From assembly GCA_903827735.1 (NCBI GenBank), contig CAIKJM010000158.1, positions 1 through 8,112 on the forward strand: DNA of 8,112 nucleotides, in the 5' to 3' direction. A program made the translations under genes and the position numbers. This document shows, piece after piece, positions 1-5,649 of the stretch. The stretch comes from an uncultured Rhodanobacter sp. GTDB taxonomy: Bacteria; Pseudomonadota; Gammaproteobacteria; Xanthomonadales; Rhodanobacteraceae. The notes below the pieces were generated by a model, which saw only the letters and a program-made list of their open reading frames with translations, was not told where the DNA came from and ran no database searches. The stretch's first letter is position 1; each line of letters starts with the position of its first letter.

Positions 1-1596
1 CGCTGGTGGGACAACCTGTGGCTCAACGAAGGCTTTGCCTCGTGGATGGCCAGCCGCACCACCGAGAAACTGCATCCGGAGTGGCATACCCACCTCTACG
101 CCGTGGGCGTGCGCGAAGGCGCCATGAGCGTTGACGCAGTCGCCACCACGCATCCCATCGTGCAAAACATCGCCACCGTCGAGCAGGCTAGCCAGGCCTT
201 CGACACCATCACCTATTCCAAGGGTGAGGCCGTCATCGGCATGCTCGAAGGCTACGTGGGTGAGGACGCCTGGCGCGCCGGCGTGCAGCGCTACATCAAG
301 GCGCACGCCTACGGCAACACGGTGTCCGACGATTTGTGGAAGGCAATGGACGCGCAAGGTAACAAGCCGATCACCGCCATCGCGCACGACTTCACCCTGC
401 AGCCCGGCATCCCGCTAATCAAGGTGGAAGCGGCCAGCTGCCAGTCGGGCACGACCACGGTCAACCTCACGCAGGGCGAGTTCACCCGCGATCGCCCCGA
501 CAAGAAACCGCTGCGCTGGCACGTGCCGGTGATCGCGCAGTCGCTTGGCGGCGCGCCGGTGAACACGCTGGTCGATGGCCACGGAACGCTCAAGGTGCCT
601 GGCTGCGGCCCGATCGTGGTCAACGCCGGCCAGAGCGGTTACTACCGCACGCTGTACACGCCGACGGCGTTCAAGGCGCTGAGCGATTCCTTCACCAAGC
701 TGCCCGAGATCGACGGGCTGGGCCTGATGAACGATACCTGGTCGCTCGGCATGGCCGGCCTGCAGCCGGCGTCCGATGTGCTTGACCTGGACCAGCACGT
801 GGCCACCGACGCCAGCCCGGAAATGTGGGAAGAAGTCGCCGGCACCTTTGCCGCGCTGGACAATTACTACAAGGGCTACCCGGCGCGTCAGGCCCTGCTG
901 CGCAAGTTCGCCATCGCGCGTCTGTCGCCCGCCTTCGCCCGCGTCGGCTGGACGCCGAAAGCCGATGAAAGCGGCCCGACCAAGATCCTGCGCACCAGCC
1001 TTATCGCCACGCTGTCACAGCTGGGCGATCAGGACGTGATTGCCAAGGCGCGCGACTACTACGCCCACCCGGATACGATGCCGTCGGAACTGCGCAAGTC
1101 CATTCTTTACGTGGTCGCCAGCCACGCCGACGCCGCCACCTGGGACAAGCTGCACGCCCAGGCCAAGGCCGAGACCACTCCGCTGATCAAGGACGAGCTC
1201 TACGGCTTGCTGTCCACCAGCGAGGATGAAACGCTGGCAAAGCGCGCGCTGGATCTCTCGCTCACGCCCGAACCCGGCGCCACCAGCAGCGCTGGCATGA
1301 TTTCCGGCGTCTCCCGCCGCCATCCGGACCTGGCGTTCGACTTCGCCGTGGCCCACCGCGATCAGGTCGACAAGCTGGTCGACTCCACCTCCAGCAGCCG
1401 TTACTACCCAAGCCTGGGTGCGGCGTCGGTGGATCCGGCGATGATCGGCAAGATCGAAGCCTATTCCAAGGCCCATATCGCCGTGAGCTCAAGGCGCGCA
1501 GCCAACACCGCCATCGCCGGCATCCGCTATCGCCTGATGATTCGCGACAAGAGCCTGCCGGCCATCGATGCGTGGTTGAAGAAGAACGGCGGCTGA
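1..1596 (+). CDS. M1-family zinc aminopeptidase, C-terminal part (5' truncated by window edge)
   Basis: The reading frame is open from base 1 and ends at TGA 1594-1596, giving 531 visible residues; about 350 N-terminal residues are probably missing against typical M1 enzymes. The first residues read RWWDNLWLNEGFASW, the stretch that follows HEXXH in M1 peptidases. Glu10 (window numbering) is the expected third zinc ligand, and the HEXXH itself lies just upstream of the window. Tyr72 in TYSKGEAVIGML matches the catalytic tyrosine region that stabilises the transition state. From about residue 205 (NAGQSGYYR) onward the protein is the helical ERAP1_C-like domain that caps the active site in this family. 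The predicted role is removal of N-terminal amino acids from peptides. Whether it is cytosolic or exported cannot be judged without the N-terminus. An in-frame ATG at 46 is internal and should not be taken as the start. The gene is followed by an intrinsic terminator and faces a convergent operon. The family call is secure; substrate preference is unknown. Confidence 0.95.
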   Translation, partial: RWWDNLWLNEGFASWMASRTTEKLHPEWHTHLYAVGVREGAMSVDAVATTHPIVQNIATVEQASQAFDTITYSKGEAVIGMLEGYVGEDAWRAGVQRYIKAHAYGNTVSDDLWKAMDAQGNKPITAIAHDFTLQPGIPLIKVEAASCQSGTTTVNLTQGEFTRDRPDKKPLRWHVPVIAQSLGGAPVNTLVDGHGTLKVPGCGPIVVNAGQSGYYRTLYTPTAFKALSDSFTKLPEIDGLGLMNDTWSLGMAGLQPASDVLDLDQHVATDASPEMWEEVAGTFAALDNYYKGYPARQALLRKFAIARLSPAFARVGWTPKADESGPTKILRTSLIATLSQLGDQDVIAKARDYYAHPDTMPSELRKSILYVVASHADAATWDKLHAQAKAETTPLIKDELYGLLSTSEDETLAKRALDLSLTPEPGATSSAGMISGVSRRHPDLAFDFAVAHRDQVDKLVDSTSSSRYYPSLGAASVDPAMIGKIEAYSKAHIAVSSRRAANTAIAGIRYRLMIRDKSLPAIDAWLKKNGG

Positions 1597-1616
1597 TCTT
1601 ACTGCCGCTGAAATGG

Positions 1617-1649
1617 AAGAGGCCCCCGCATCGCGGGGCTTCTTTTTTT
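1617..1649 (+). terminator. Intrinsic terminator after the aminopeptidase gene, possibly bidirectional
   Basis: A GC-rich hairpin has CCCCGC (1624-1629) pairing with GCGGGG (1633-1638) around an ATC loop. The stem extends outward through AAGAGG and CTTCTT, with one bulged C and one G-T wobble. It is followed directly by a run of seven T (1643-1649), and begins 20 nt after the aminopeptidase stop. The CMD gene ends at 1679 on the opposite strand, so the same hairpin may also stop leftward transcription, although the T-tail on that side is poor. Confidence 0.9.
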
Positions 1650-1678
1650 GTGCCCGGTTGATCCGCGTCGATCGGCTT

Positions 1679-2005
1679 CTAACCGTTGTTTTCCTCGAAT
1701 ACCTTCCGCGCAATCTGCAATGCAGTCATCGCCGGCGGCCAACCGGAATAGAAGGCCAAATGAGTAATCGTGGCAATGATCTCGTCTTTCGTGATGCCGT
1801 TGTCCAGGGCCTTTTTCAAATGGAACGGCAGCTCGTTGGTGCGGTAGAGCGCGATCAGGCTGGTAATCGTCACCAGGCTGCGATCGCGCGCCGACAGCGC
1901 CGGGTTCTCCCAGACATCGCCGAACAGCACCTTGTCGGTGATCTCGGCCAGGTGGGGTGCGATATCGCCAAAGGATCGGCGTGCGTTGGTGGGTTCGTCA
2001 GCCAT
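1679..2005 (-). CDS. Carboxymuconolactone decarboxylase (CMD)-family protein
   Basis: This 108-residue protein is close to the usual length of stand-alone CMD-domain proteins. It shows the family pattern FGDVWENP, LSARDRSLVTI, NELPFHLKKALDNG, then ITKDEIIATITHLAFYSGWP. Glu58, His62 and His82 lie at the positions that are polar or acid-base residues in PcaC-type CMD proteins. It contains no cysteine at all, so it cannot be an AhpD-type CxxC peroxidase. PcaC decarboxylates gamma-carboxymuconolactone in the protocatechuate pathway, but no other pca gene is nearby, so that exact reaction is doubtful. The start is supported by GGAGA at 2011-2015, five bases before the ATG. It is the last gene of the cupin-SDR-CMD unit, 62 nt after the SDR stop. 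Family is certain; substrate is unknown, and a small-molecule lactone, quinone or ketone is only a guess. Confidence 0.9.
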   Translation of the reverse strand: MADEPTNARRSFGDIAPHLAEITDKVLFGDVWENPALSARDRSLVTITSLIALYRTNELPFHLKKALDNGITKDEIIATITHLAFYSGWPPAMTALQIARKVFEENNG

Positions 2006-2067
2006 GCATTTCTCCGGTAGGTGCCGAGCGCATTCGGTCGGCGGTTGGGATGATCAGCGGTCGATGA

Positions 2068-2826
2068 TCAATGAGCGACGAAACCGCCGTCGACCGGCAA
2101 AGCGACGCCGAGCACAAAGCTCGCGCCCGGGCTGCACAGCCACAGCACCGCCGCGGCGATTTCTTCCGGACGGCCCATCCGGCCGATCGGCTGATCGCGC
2201 AGAAATTCTTTCATCGCCGCAGGGTCGATACCGTCGCCCATCGGCGTATCGATGCAACCGGGGCACACGGCATTGATGCGAATGCCGCGCGTGGCGTAAG
2301 CCAGCGCGGCGCTCTTGGTCAGGCCGATCACGCCGTGCTTGCTGGCGTGGTAGGCCGAGCGACCGGCCAGTCCGACGAGCCCGCCCAGCGAGGAGCAGTT
2401 GACGATCGCCCCGCTGCCCTGTTGGCGCATCTGCAGCAACTCGTGCTTCATGCAGGTCCAGATGCCACGCAGATTGACGGCATTCACTTCGTCGAACGCC
2501 TCCGAAGTTTCGTCAGTGACGTCGCCCATTGGGCCGAGAATGCCGGCGTTGTTGTACGCCATGTCCAGCCGGCCGAACGTGGCGACGGTGCGCTCGACCA
2601 TCGCAGCGGCCTGAGCTTCGTCGGTGACGTCGCAGACAACGCTGATGGCCTGATGACCGGCCGCCGTCAGCGCTTCGGTGGCAGCCTTCAATGCCGCCTC
2701 GTTGCGGTCGGCGAGCACGACTGCTGCACCTGCCTGGGCAAATGCGTTCGCCGTGGCCAGTCCCAGGCCGGAGCTAGCGCCGGTGACGAGGGCGACCTGG
2801 CCCTTGAAGTCGTAGGTCGGATTCAT
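2068..2826 (-). CDS. Short-chain dehydrogenase/reductase (SDR), classical type, probably NAD-dependent
   Basis: A complete classical SDR of 252 residues. The N-terminal Rossmann fold carries the cofactor motif TGASSGLG (residues 15-22). Asp40 ends the second beta strand (VVLADR), which usually favours NAD over NADP. Asp66 (CDV), NNAG (92-95) and Asn118 follow. The catalytic set is Ser146, Tyr159 and Lys163 (YHASK), with PG at 189-190 and the C-terminal PVDGG sequence. The expected activity is reversible oxidation of an alcohol to a ketone or aldehyde. The frame stays open upstream to 2913, but the start chosen here at 2826 has a strong GAGGAA ribosome site and gives the normal SDR N-terminus (MNPTYDFKGQVALVTG), while the longer form adds 29 residues unlike any SDR. 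It is the middle gene of the unit, 115 nt downstream of the cupin gene. Substrate cannot be inferred from sequence alone. Confidence 0.95.
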   Translation of the reverse strand: MNPTYDFKGQVALVTGASSGLGLATANAFAQAGAAVVLADRNEAALKAATEALTAAGHQAISVVCDVTDEAQAAAMVERTVATFGRLDMAYNNAGILGPMGDVTDETSEAFDEVNAVNLRGIWTCMKHELLQMRQQGSGAIVNCSSLGGLVGLAGRSAYHASKHGVIGLTKSAALAYATRGIRINAVCPGCIDTPMGDGIDPAAMKEFLRDQPIGRMGRPEEIAAAVLWLCSPGASFVLGVALPVDGGFVAH

Positions 2827-2941
2827 CGATAGGTTCCTCGGATTTGAAAGTGTTTGGTTTGAGTTGTGTTGGCGCCGCTCGGCGCGCCTTGCCATGGCTG
2901 CCGCGATGGACAAGCGGCCATGCCCGGGAGCCAGAAGCTAG
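2827..2941 (-). other. Cupin-SDR intercistronic spacer with possible hairpins
   Basis: This 115-nt spacer is long for a same-strand operon. CATGGC at 2893-2898 pairs with GCCATG at 2917-2922. A shorter GC hairpin (about 6 bp, tight loop) sits at 2872-2885. Neither is followed by a T-run in the leftward direction, so they do not look like terminators; they could affect mRNA processing or the relative output of cupin and SDR. No obvious internal promoter or reading frame was seen. Confidence 0.35.
2834..2839 (-). promoter_or_regulatory. Ribosome binding site of the SDR gene (decides its start)
   Basis: GAGGAA on the minus strand lies 7 nt upstream of the ATG at 2826-2824. It supports this start over the in-frame ATG at 2913. 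Confidence 0.8.
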
Positions 2942-3352
2942 TCAGCCCTGCGTCGCACCGGCCAGATATTCCTCGTCGGTGACTTTTTCGAGCCAGATGA
3001 CGTTCTTTCCGTCCAGCGCCTCCTGAACGGCGATATGCGTCATCGCGGTCGTGGAGGTAGCGCCGTGCCAGTGCTTGTGGCCGGGCGGGCACCAGATCAC
3101 GTCGCCGGCACGAATTTCGACGATCGGCTCCCCCTCGCATTGCGTCCAGCCACAGCCGGCGGTGACGATCAGCGTCTGGCCCAGCGGGTGGGTATGCCAG
3201 GCCGAGCGGGCACCGGGTTCGAACGTCACCGCCGCACAGGAAACCCGCGCCGGCGCCGGCGGATTGTTCAACGGGTCGATGCGTACCGTGCCGGTGAAAT
3301 AGTCGTCCGGGCCTTTCTGGGAAGGCTGCGAGCCCGCGCGCTTCAGTTCCAT
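2942..3352 (-). CDS. Single-domain cupin resembling Mn-dependent hydroxynitrile lyases
   Basis: A 136-residue single-domain cupin. Cupin motif 1 contains His53, His55 and Gln59 (WHTHPLGQT), and motif 2 contains His94 (PPGHKHWHG). These make a His-His-Gln-His metal site. From memory, the same residues at the same numbers bind manganese in the (R)-selective cupin hydroxynitrile lyase of Granulicella tundricola. The neighbouring pocket residues recalled as targets of engineering there (Ala40, Val42, Gln110) and the proposed active-site His96 are also present. The sequence starts and ends like that family (MELKRAGSQ; VTDEEYL). Hydroxynitrile lyases cleave cyanohydrins to a carbonyl plus HCN, but the natural role of bacterial cupin members is unsettled and many homologues are simply called cupins. 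The start is backed by GAGGAG at 3360-3365, 7 nt upstream. It is the first gene of the minus-strand unit and is divergent from the LysR gene. Fold and metal site are secure; the lyase activity is inference. Confidence 0.88.
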   Translation of the reverse strand: MELKRAGSQPSQKGPDDYFTGTVRIDPLNNPPAPARVSCAAVTFEPGARSAWHTHPLGQTLIVTAGCGWTQCEGEPIVEIRAGDVIWCPPGHKHWHGATSTTAMTHIAVQEALDGKNVIWLEKVTDEEYLAGATQG

Positions 3353-3359
3353 GGTGATG

Positions 3360-3404
3360 CTCCTCGTCGCTGGCGTAGAGAGAGAGCGAACCTCGTCGCC
3401 AGCG
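3360..3404 (-). promoter_or_regulatory. Cupin leader: ribosome binding site preceded by an 8-bp inverted repeat
   Basis: On the minus strand, CGCTGGCG (3404-3397) and CGCCAGCG (3375-3368) form a perfect 8-bp inverted repeat with a 21-nt loop. Each arm is followed by ACGAGG. The second copy is part of the true Shine-Dalgarno sequence GAGGAG (3365-3360), 7 nt before the cupin ATG; the first lies within the loop. The loop also contains a short AG dinucleotide run (plus strand, 3377-3386). The structure would sit in the 5' untranslated leader and directly adjoin the ribosome site. A regulatory role is inference. Confidence 0.5.
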
Positions 3405-3489
3405 TCGAGGTCCGGCGTTCAAGGTAGTCTCCGTGGACACATGCGACTAGATGCCAATATGCGTATGAAGTTGTGAGAAAATCTCAGCA
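3405..3489. promoter_or_regulatory. Divergent control region between cupin operon and LysR gene
   Basis: This is the non-leader part of the 137-bp region between the two divergent start codons. It has the most AT-rich stretch of the locus (about 3451-3483). An inverted repeat TGAGA-AAA-TCTCA lies at 3474-3486, extendable to TTG/CAA on the flanks if one extra base is allowed. A divergent LysR gene normally binds here to control both directions. The repeat abuts the LysR ATG, so it could be an autoregulatory operator or an RNA hairpin masking the weak GAGAA ribosome site. On the minus strand, TTGCTG and CATACG are 17 bp apart and could be a weak -35/-10 pair, but the match is poor. I found no convincing T-N11-A LysR box by eye. 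Confidence 0.5.
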
Positions 3490-4389
3490 ATGGCACGCGT
3501 CAACACCAACGATCTGATCGCCTTTCTCAGCGTGGCGCGCGAACGCAGCTTTACCCGTGCCGCCGCCAAGCTGGGCGTATCGCCGTCCGCGCTCAGCCAC
3601 ACCATGCGCGGGCTCGAGGAACGCCTGGGCATTCGCCTGCTCACCCGCACCACGCGCAGCGTGACGCCGACCGAGGCCGGCGAGCGCCTGCTGCGCTCGG
3701 TCGGCCCCCGGCTCGACGAAATCGAGGCGGAGTTGGACGCCCTCGGCGACCTGCGCGACAAGCCCGCCGGTACCATCCGCATCAACGCCGACGAGAACGC
3801 GCTGGCTTCGGTGCTTTGGCCAGCGCTGCGCCAGTTTCTGCCGGACTACCCGGACATCAAGGTCGAAGTCGTCACCGATTACGGCCTGACCGACATCGCG
3901 GCGGAGGGCTTCGATGCCGGCGTCCGCCTGGGCGGCATGGTCGCCAAGGACATGATCGCGGTGCCGATCGGCCCCGCCATGCGCATGCTGGTGGTCGCCG
4001 CGCCGGCGTATCTGAAGGGCCGAGCCAAACTGAAAACGCCACAGGATCTCACCCGTCATTCCTGCATCAACCTGCGCCTGCCGACCTACGGCGGCCTCTA
4101 TGCCTGGGAGTTCGAAAAGAACGGCAAGGAGCTGCGCGTGCGCGTCGAAGGGCAGCTGATTTTCAACAGCATCCTGCCGATGCTTGAGGCGGTGCTGGAC
4201 GGCTTCGGCATCGCCTACCTTTCCCAGACGCAGGTGCAATCGCACCTCGACAGCGGCGCCCTCGTCCAACTGCTCGCCGACTGGACGCCCTCGTTCACCG
4301 GCTATCACCTGTACTACCCGAACCGACGCCAGCCCACCCAGGCATTCACCGCGCTGCTCGATGCGCTGCGTTATCGCGGTGTCGAATAA
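3490..4389 (+). CDS. LysR-type transcriptional regulator
   Basis: A full-length LysR-family regulator of 299 residues. The N-terminal winged helix-turn-helix is clear (residues about 7-64). Its core is SFTRAAAKLGVSPSALSHTM, followed by LEERLGIRLLTRTTRSVTPTEAG. A linker helix at about 65-90 leads to the periplasmic-binding-protein-like effector domain (about 92-295), including GTIRINA, the DAGVRLGG loop, and GFGIAYLS near the end. The wing sequence TRTTRSVTPTEAG is typical of the branch with DmlR/PgrR-like proteins. It is transcribed divergently from the cupin-SDR-CMD unit, and LysR proteins usually activate the divergent genes in response to a pathway metabolite while repressing themselves; that is inferred here from position. 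The ribosome site is weak (GAGAA at 3475-3479) and overlaps an inverted repeat. No terminator was found downstream. The effector is unknown. Confidence 0.95.
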   Translation: MARVNTNDLIAFLSVARERSFTRAAAKLGVSPSALSHTMRGLEERLGIRLLTRTTRSVTPTEAGERLLRSVGPRLDEIEAELDALGDLRDKPAGTIRINADENALASVLWPALRQFLPDYPDIKVEVVTDYGLTDIAAEGFDAGVRLGGMVAKDMIAVPIGPAMRMLVVAAPAYLKGRAKLKTPQDLTRHSCINLRLPTYGGLYAWEFEKNGKELRVRVEGQLIFNSILPMLEAVLDGFGIAYLSQTQVQSHLDSGALVQLLADWTPSFTGYHLYYPNRRQPTQAFTALLDALRYRGVE

Positions 4390-4641
4390 TCCGCAGAAAA
4401 CCTTCCCCCTGCTTTTTAGCGACCGGGTGGCGCGAGCACGCAACATGGAGCGCCAGAGCCTTCATGTCATTTTCTCTTCGACACTACCGACGGCGTGACC
4501 GTGATTTTTCAGCGACCCTCCGCGCATGCAGGACGCAGCTTTGCGCGAAGCTCTAGCCTGAATCACTGCGTGACAATGCGACGCGTCGCGGAGTCGCGGG
4601 CCTTGCCGCAGCATTGACGCTTCACCGCCTACCTTCCTCGC
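4390..4641. other. Intergenic spacer between LysR gene and repair cassette
   Basis: This 252-bp stretch has no convincing gene. It holds a perfect 12-bp palindrome, GCGACGCGTCGC (4578-4589), which overlaps a short direct repeat GTCGCGG (4585-4591 and 4593-4599). A small hairpin, AGCTT/AAGCT (4537-4541 and 4548-4552), is also present but has no T-tract. The repair-cassette promoter should lie here, but I could not find a clear sigma-70 promoter: TTGACG at 4614-4619 has no -10 at normal spacing, and TACCTT at 4630-4635 is a -10-like hexamer 6 nt from the ATG. I see no intrinsic terminator for the LysR gene. Confidence 0.5.
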
Positions 4642-5649
4642 ATGTCCGATCCGCTGCTCCAGCCGCGTCCCGAAGGGCTTTACTGTCCGGCCGGCGAATT
4701 CTTTATCGATCCGATGCTGCCGGTGGCGCGTGCGGTGGTGACGCATGCGCACGGCGACCACGCACGTTCGGGCAGCGGGCGGTATCAGGTCGCGGCGGCG
4801 GGTATCGGGCTGATGCGCGAGCGGCTGGGCCAGGATGCGCTGATCGATGCGCACGATTACGGCGAAACCTTTCGCATGGGCGAGGTCGAGGTCTCGCTGC
4901 ATCCGGCCGGGCACGTGCTGGGCTCGGCGCAGGTGCGCATGGCCTACGATGGGCGCGTCGTGGTGGTGTCGGGCGATTACAAGCGCGATCCCGATCCCAC
5001 CTGCGTGCCGTTCGAGCCGGTGCCTTGCGATGTCTTCGTCACCGAGTCCACGTTTGGTTTGCCGGTGTATCGCTGGCCGCCGATGGCACAGGTGATCGAC
5101 GAACTGCTGGCGTGGTGGGACGACTGCGCGCAGAAACAAATCCCTGGCGTGCTCTTCTGCTACGCGCTGGGCAAGGCGCAGCGCATTCTGGCCGAGCTCG
5201 CCCCGCGCACCGAACGCACGGTGCATCTGCACGGCGCGATGCTGCGGCTGGTCGAGAGCTATCGCGAGGCCGGCGTGCGCATGGTGCCGACCGAGCCGGT
5301 GAGCGATTCCGCGCGCGGCCGCGACTTTGCCGGTGAGCTGATCCTGGCGCCGCCCTCCGCCGCCGGCTCGCCGTGGATGAAGCGCTTCAGCAAGGCCTCG
5401 ACCGGCTTCGCCTCGGGCTGGATGCAGATACGCGGCAACCGGCGCCGCCGTGGTTACGACCGCGGTTTCGTGGTGTCCGATCACGCCGATTGGCCGGGCC
5501 TGATCCGCAGCGTCGAAGACAGCCGGGCCAGCCGCATCTACGTCACGCACGGCGATGGCGATACGCTGATTCGCCACCTGCGCGATCTCGGCCACGATGC
5601 GCAGTCGCTGCGCGTATTGCGTAGCACCGACAACGAGAGCGGCGGCTGA
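4642..5649 (+). CDS. Ligase-associated DNA exonuclease, metallo-beta-lactamase/beta-CASP type
   Basis: A 335-residue protein with the signature of the ligase-associated exonuclease family (TIGR04122-like), related to SNM1/Artemis-type beta-CASP nucleases. The metal-binding motif HxHxDH is seen at 35-40 (THAHGDH). Later metal-ligand candidates are His91 (PAGHVLG), Asp112 (GDYKRD), and Asp280-His281 in SDHADW. The YALGKAQR segment (174-181) and VTHGD (301-305) are also characteristic. The N-terminus EGLYCPAGEFFIDP is where this family begins, so the start is well placed. The sequence before the ATG is pyrimidine-rich with no Shine-Dalgarno match, and translation may start in an unusual way. It heads the cassette with an ATP-dependent ligase and an Lhr-Core helicase, and its stop overlaps the ligase ATG. 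From memory, the Pseudomonas putida counterpart is a Mn-dependent DNA nuclease. Role: DNA end processing before ligation; the in vivo pathway is not settled. Confidence 0.93.
   Translation: MSDPLLQPRPEGLYCPAGEFFIDPMLPVARAVVTHAHGDHARSGSGRYQVAAAGIGLMRERLGQDALIDAHDYGETFRMGEVEVSLHPAGHVLGSAQVRMAYDGRVVVVSGDYKRDPDPTCVPFEPVPCDVFVTESTFGLPVYRWPPMAQVIDELLAWWDDCAQKQIPGVLFCYALGKAQRILAELAPRTERTVHLHGAMLRLVESYREAGVRMVPTEPVSDSARGRDFAGELILAPPSAAGSPWMKRFSKASTGFASGWMQIRGNRRRRGYDRGFVVSDHADWPGLIRSVEDSRASRIYVTHGDGDTLIRHLRDLGHDAQSLRVLRSTDNESGG

Noticed and set aside
2071..2832. Plus-strand open frame (253 codons) opposite the SDR gene
   Set aside because: The SDR frame on the minus strand has the complete set of catalytic motifs; the plus-strand frame has none.
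2827..2913. N-terminal extension of the SDR to an ATG at 2913
   Set aside because: The extra 29 residues do not match SDR N-termini, and a strong ribosome site sits before the ATG at 2826.
3377..3386. AG dinucleotide run as a phase-variable repeat
   Set aside because: Only about five units, in an untranslated leader; too short to argue for slipped-strand switching.
2823..3440. Minus-strand frame (205 codons) overlapping the cupin gene in another register
   Set aside because: It reads as a frame-shifted shadow of the cupin gene, with no family motifs; the cupin frame carries an intact metal site and a good ribosome site.
3484..4446. Minus-strand open frame (320 codons) opposite the LysR gene
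   Set aside because: No domain is recognisable, and the plus-strand LysR frame has full family motifs; this is a codon-bias shadow.
4537..4552. Hairpin AGCTT/AAGCT as a terminator for the LysR gene
   Set aside because: The stem is only 5 bp and no T-run follows, and it lies about 150 nt after the stop codon.
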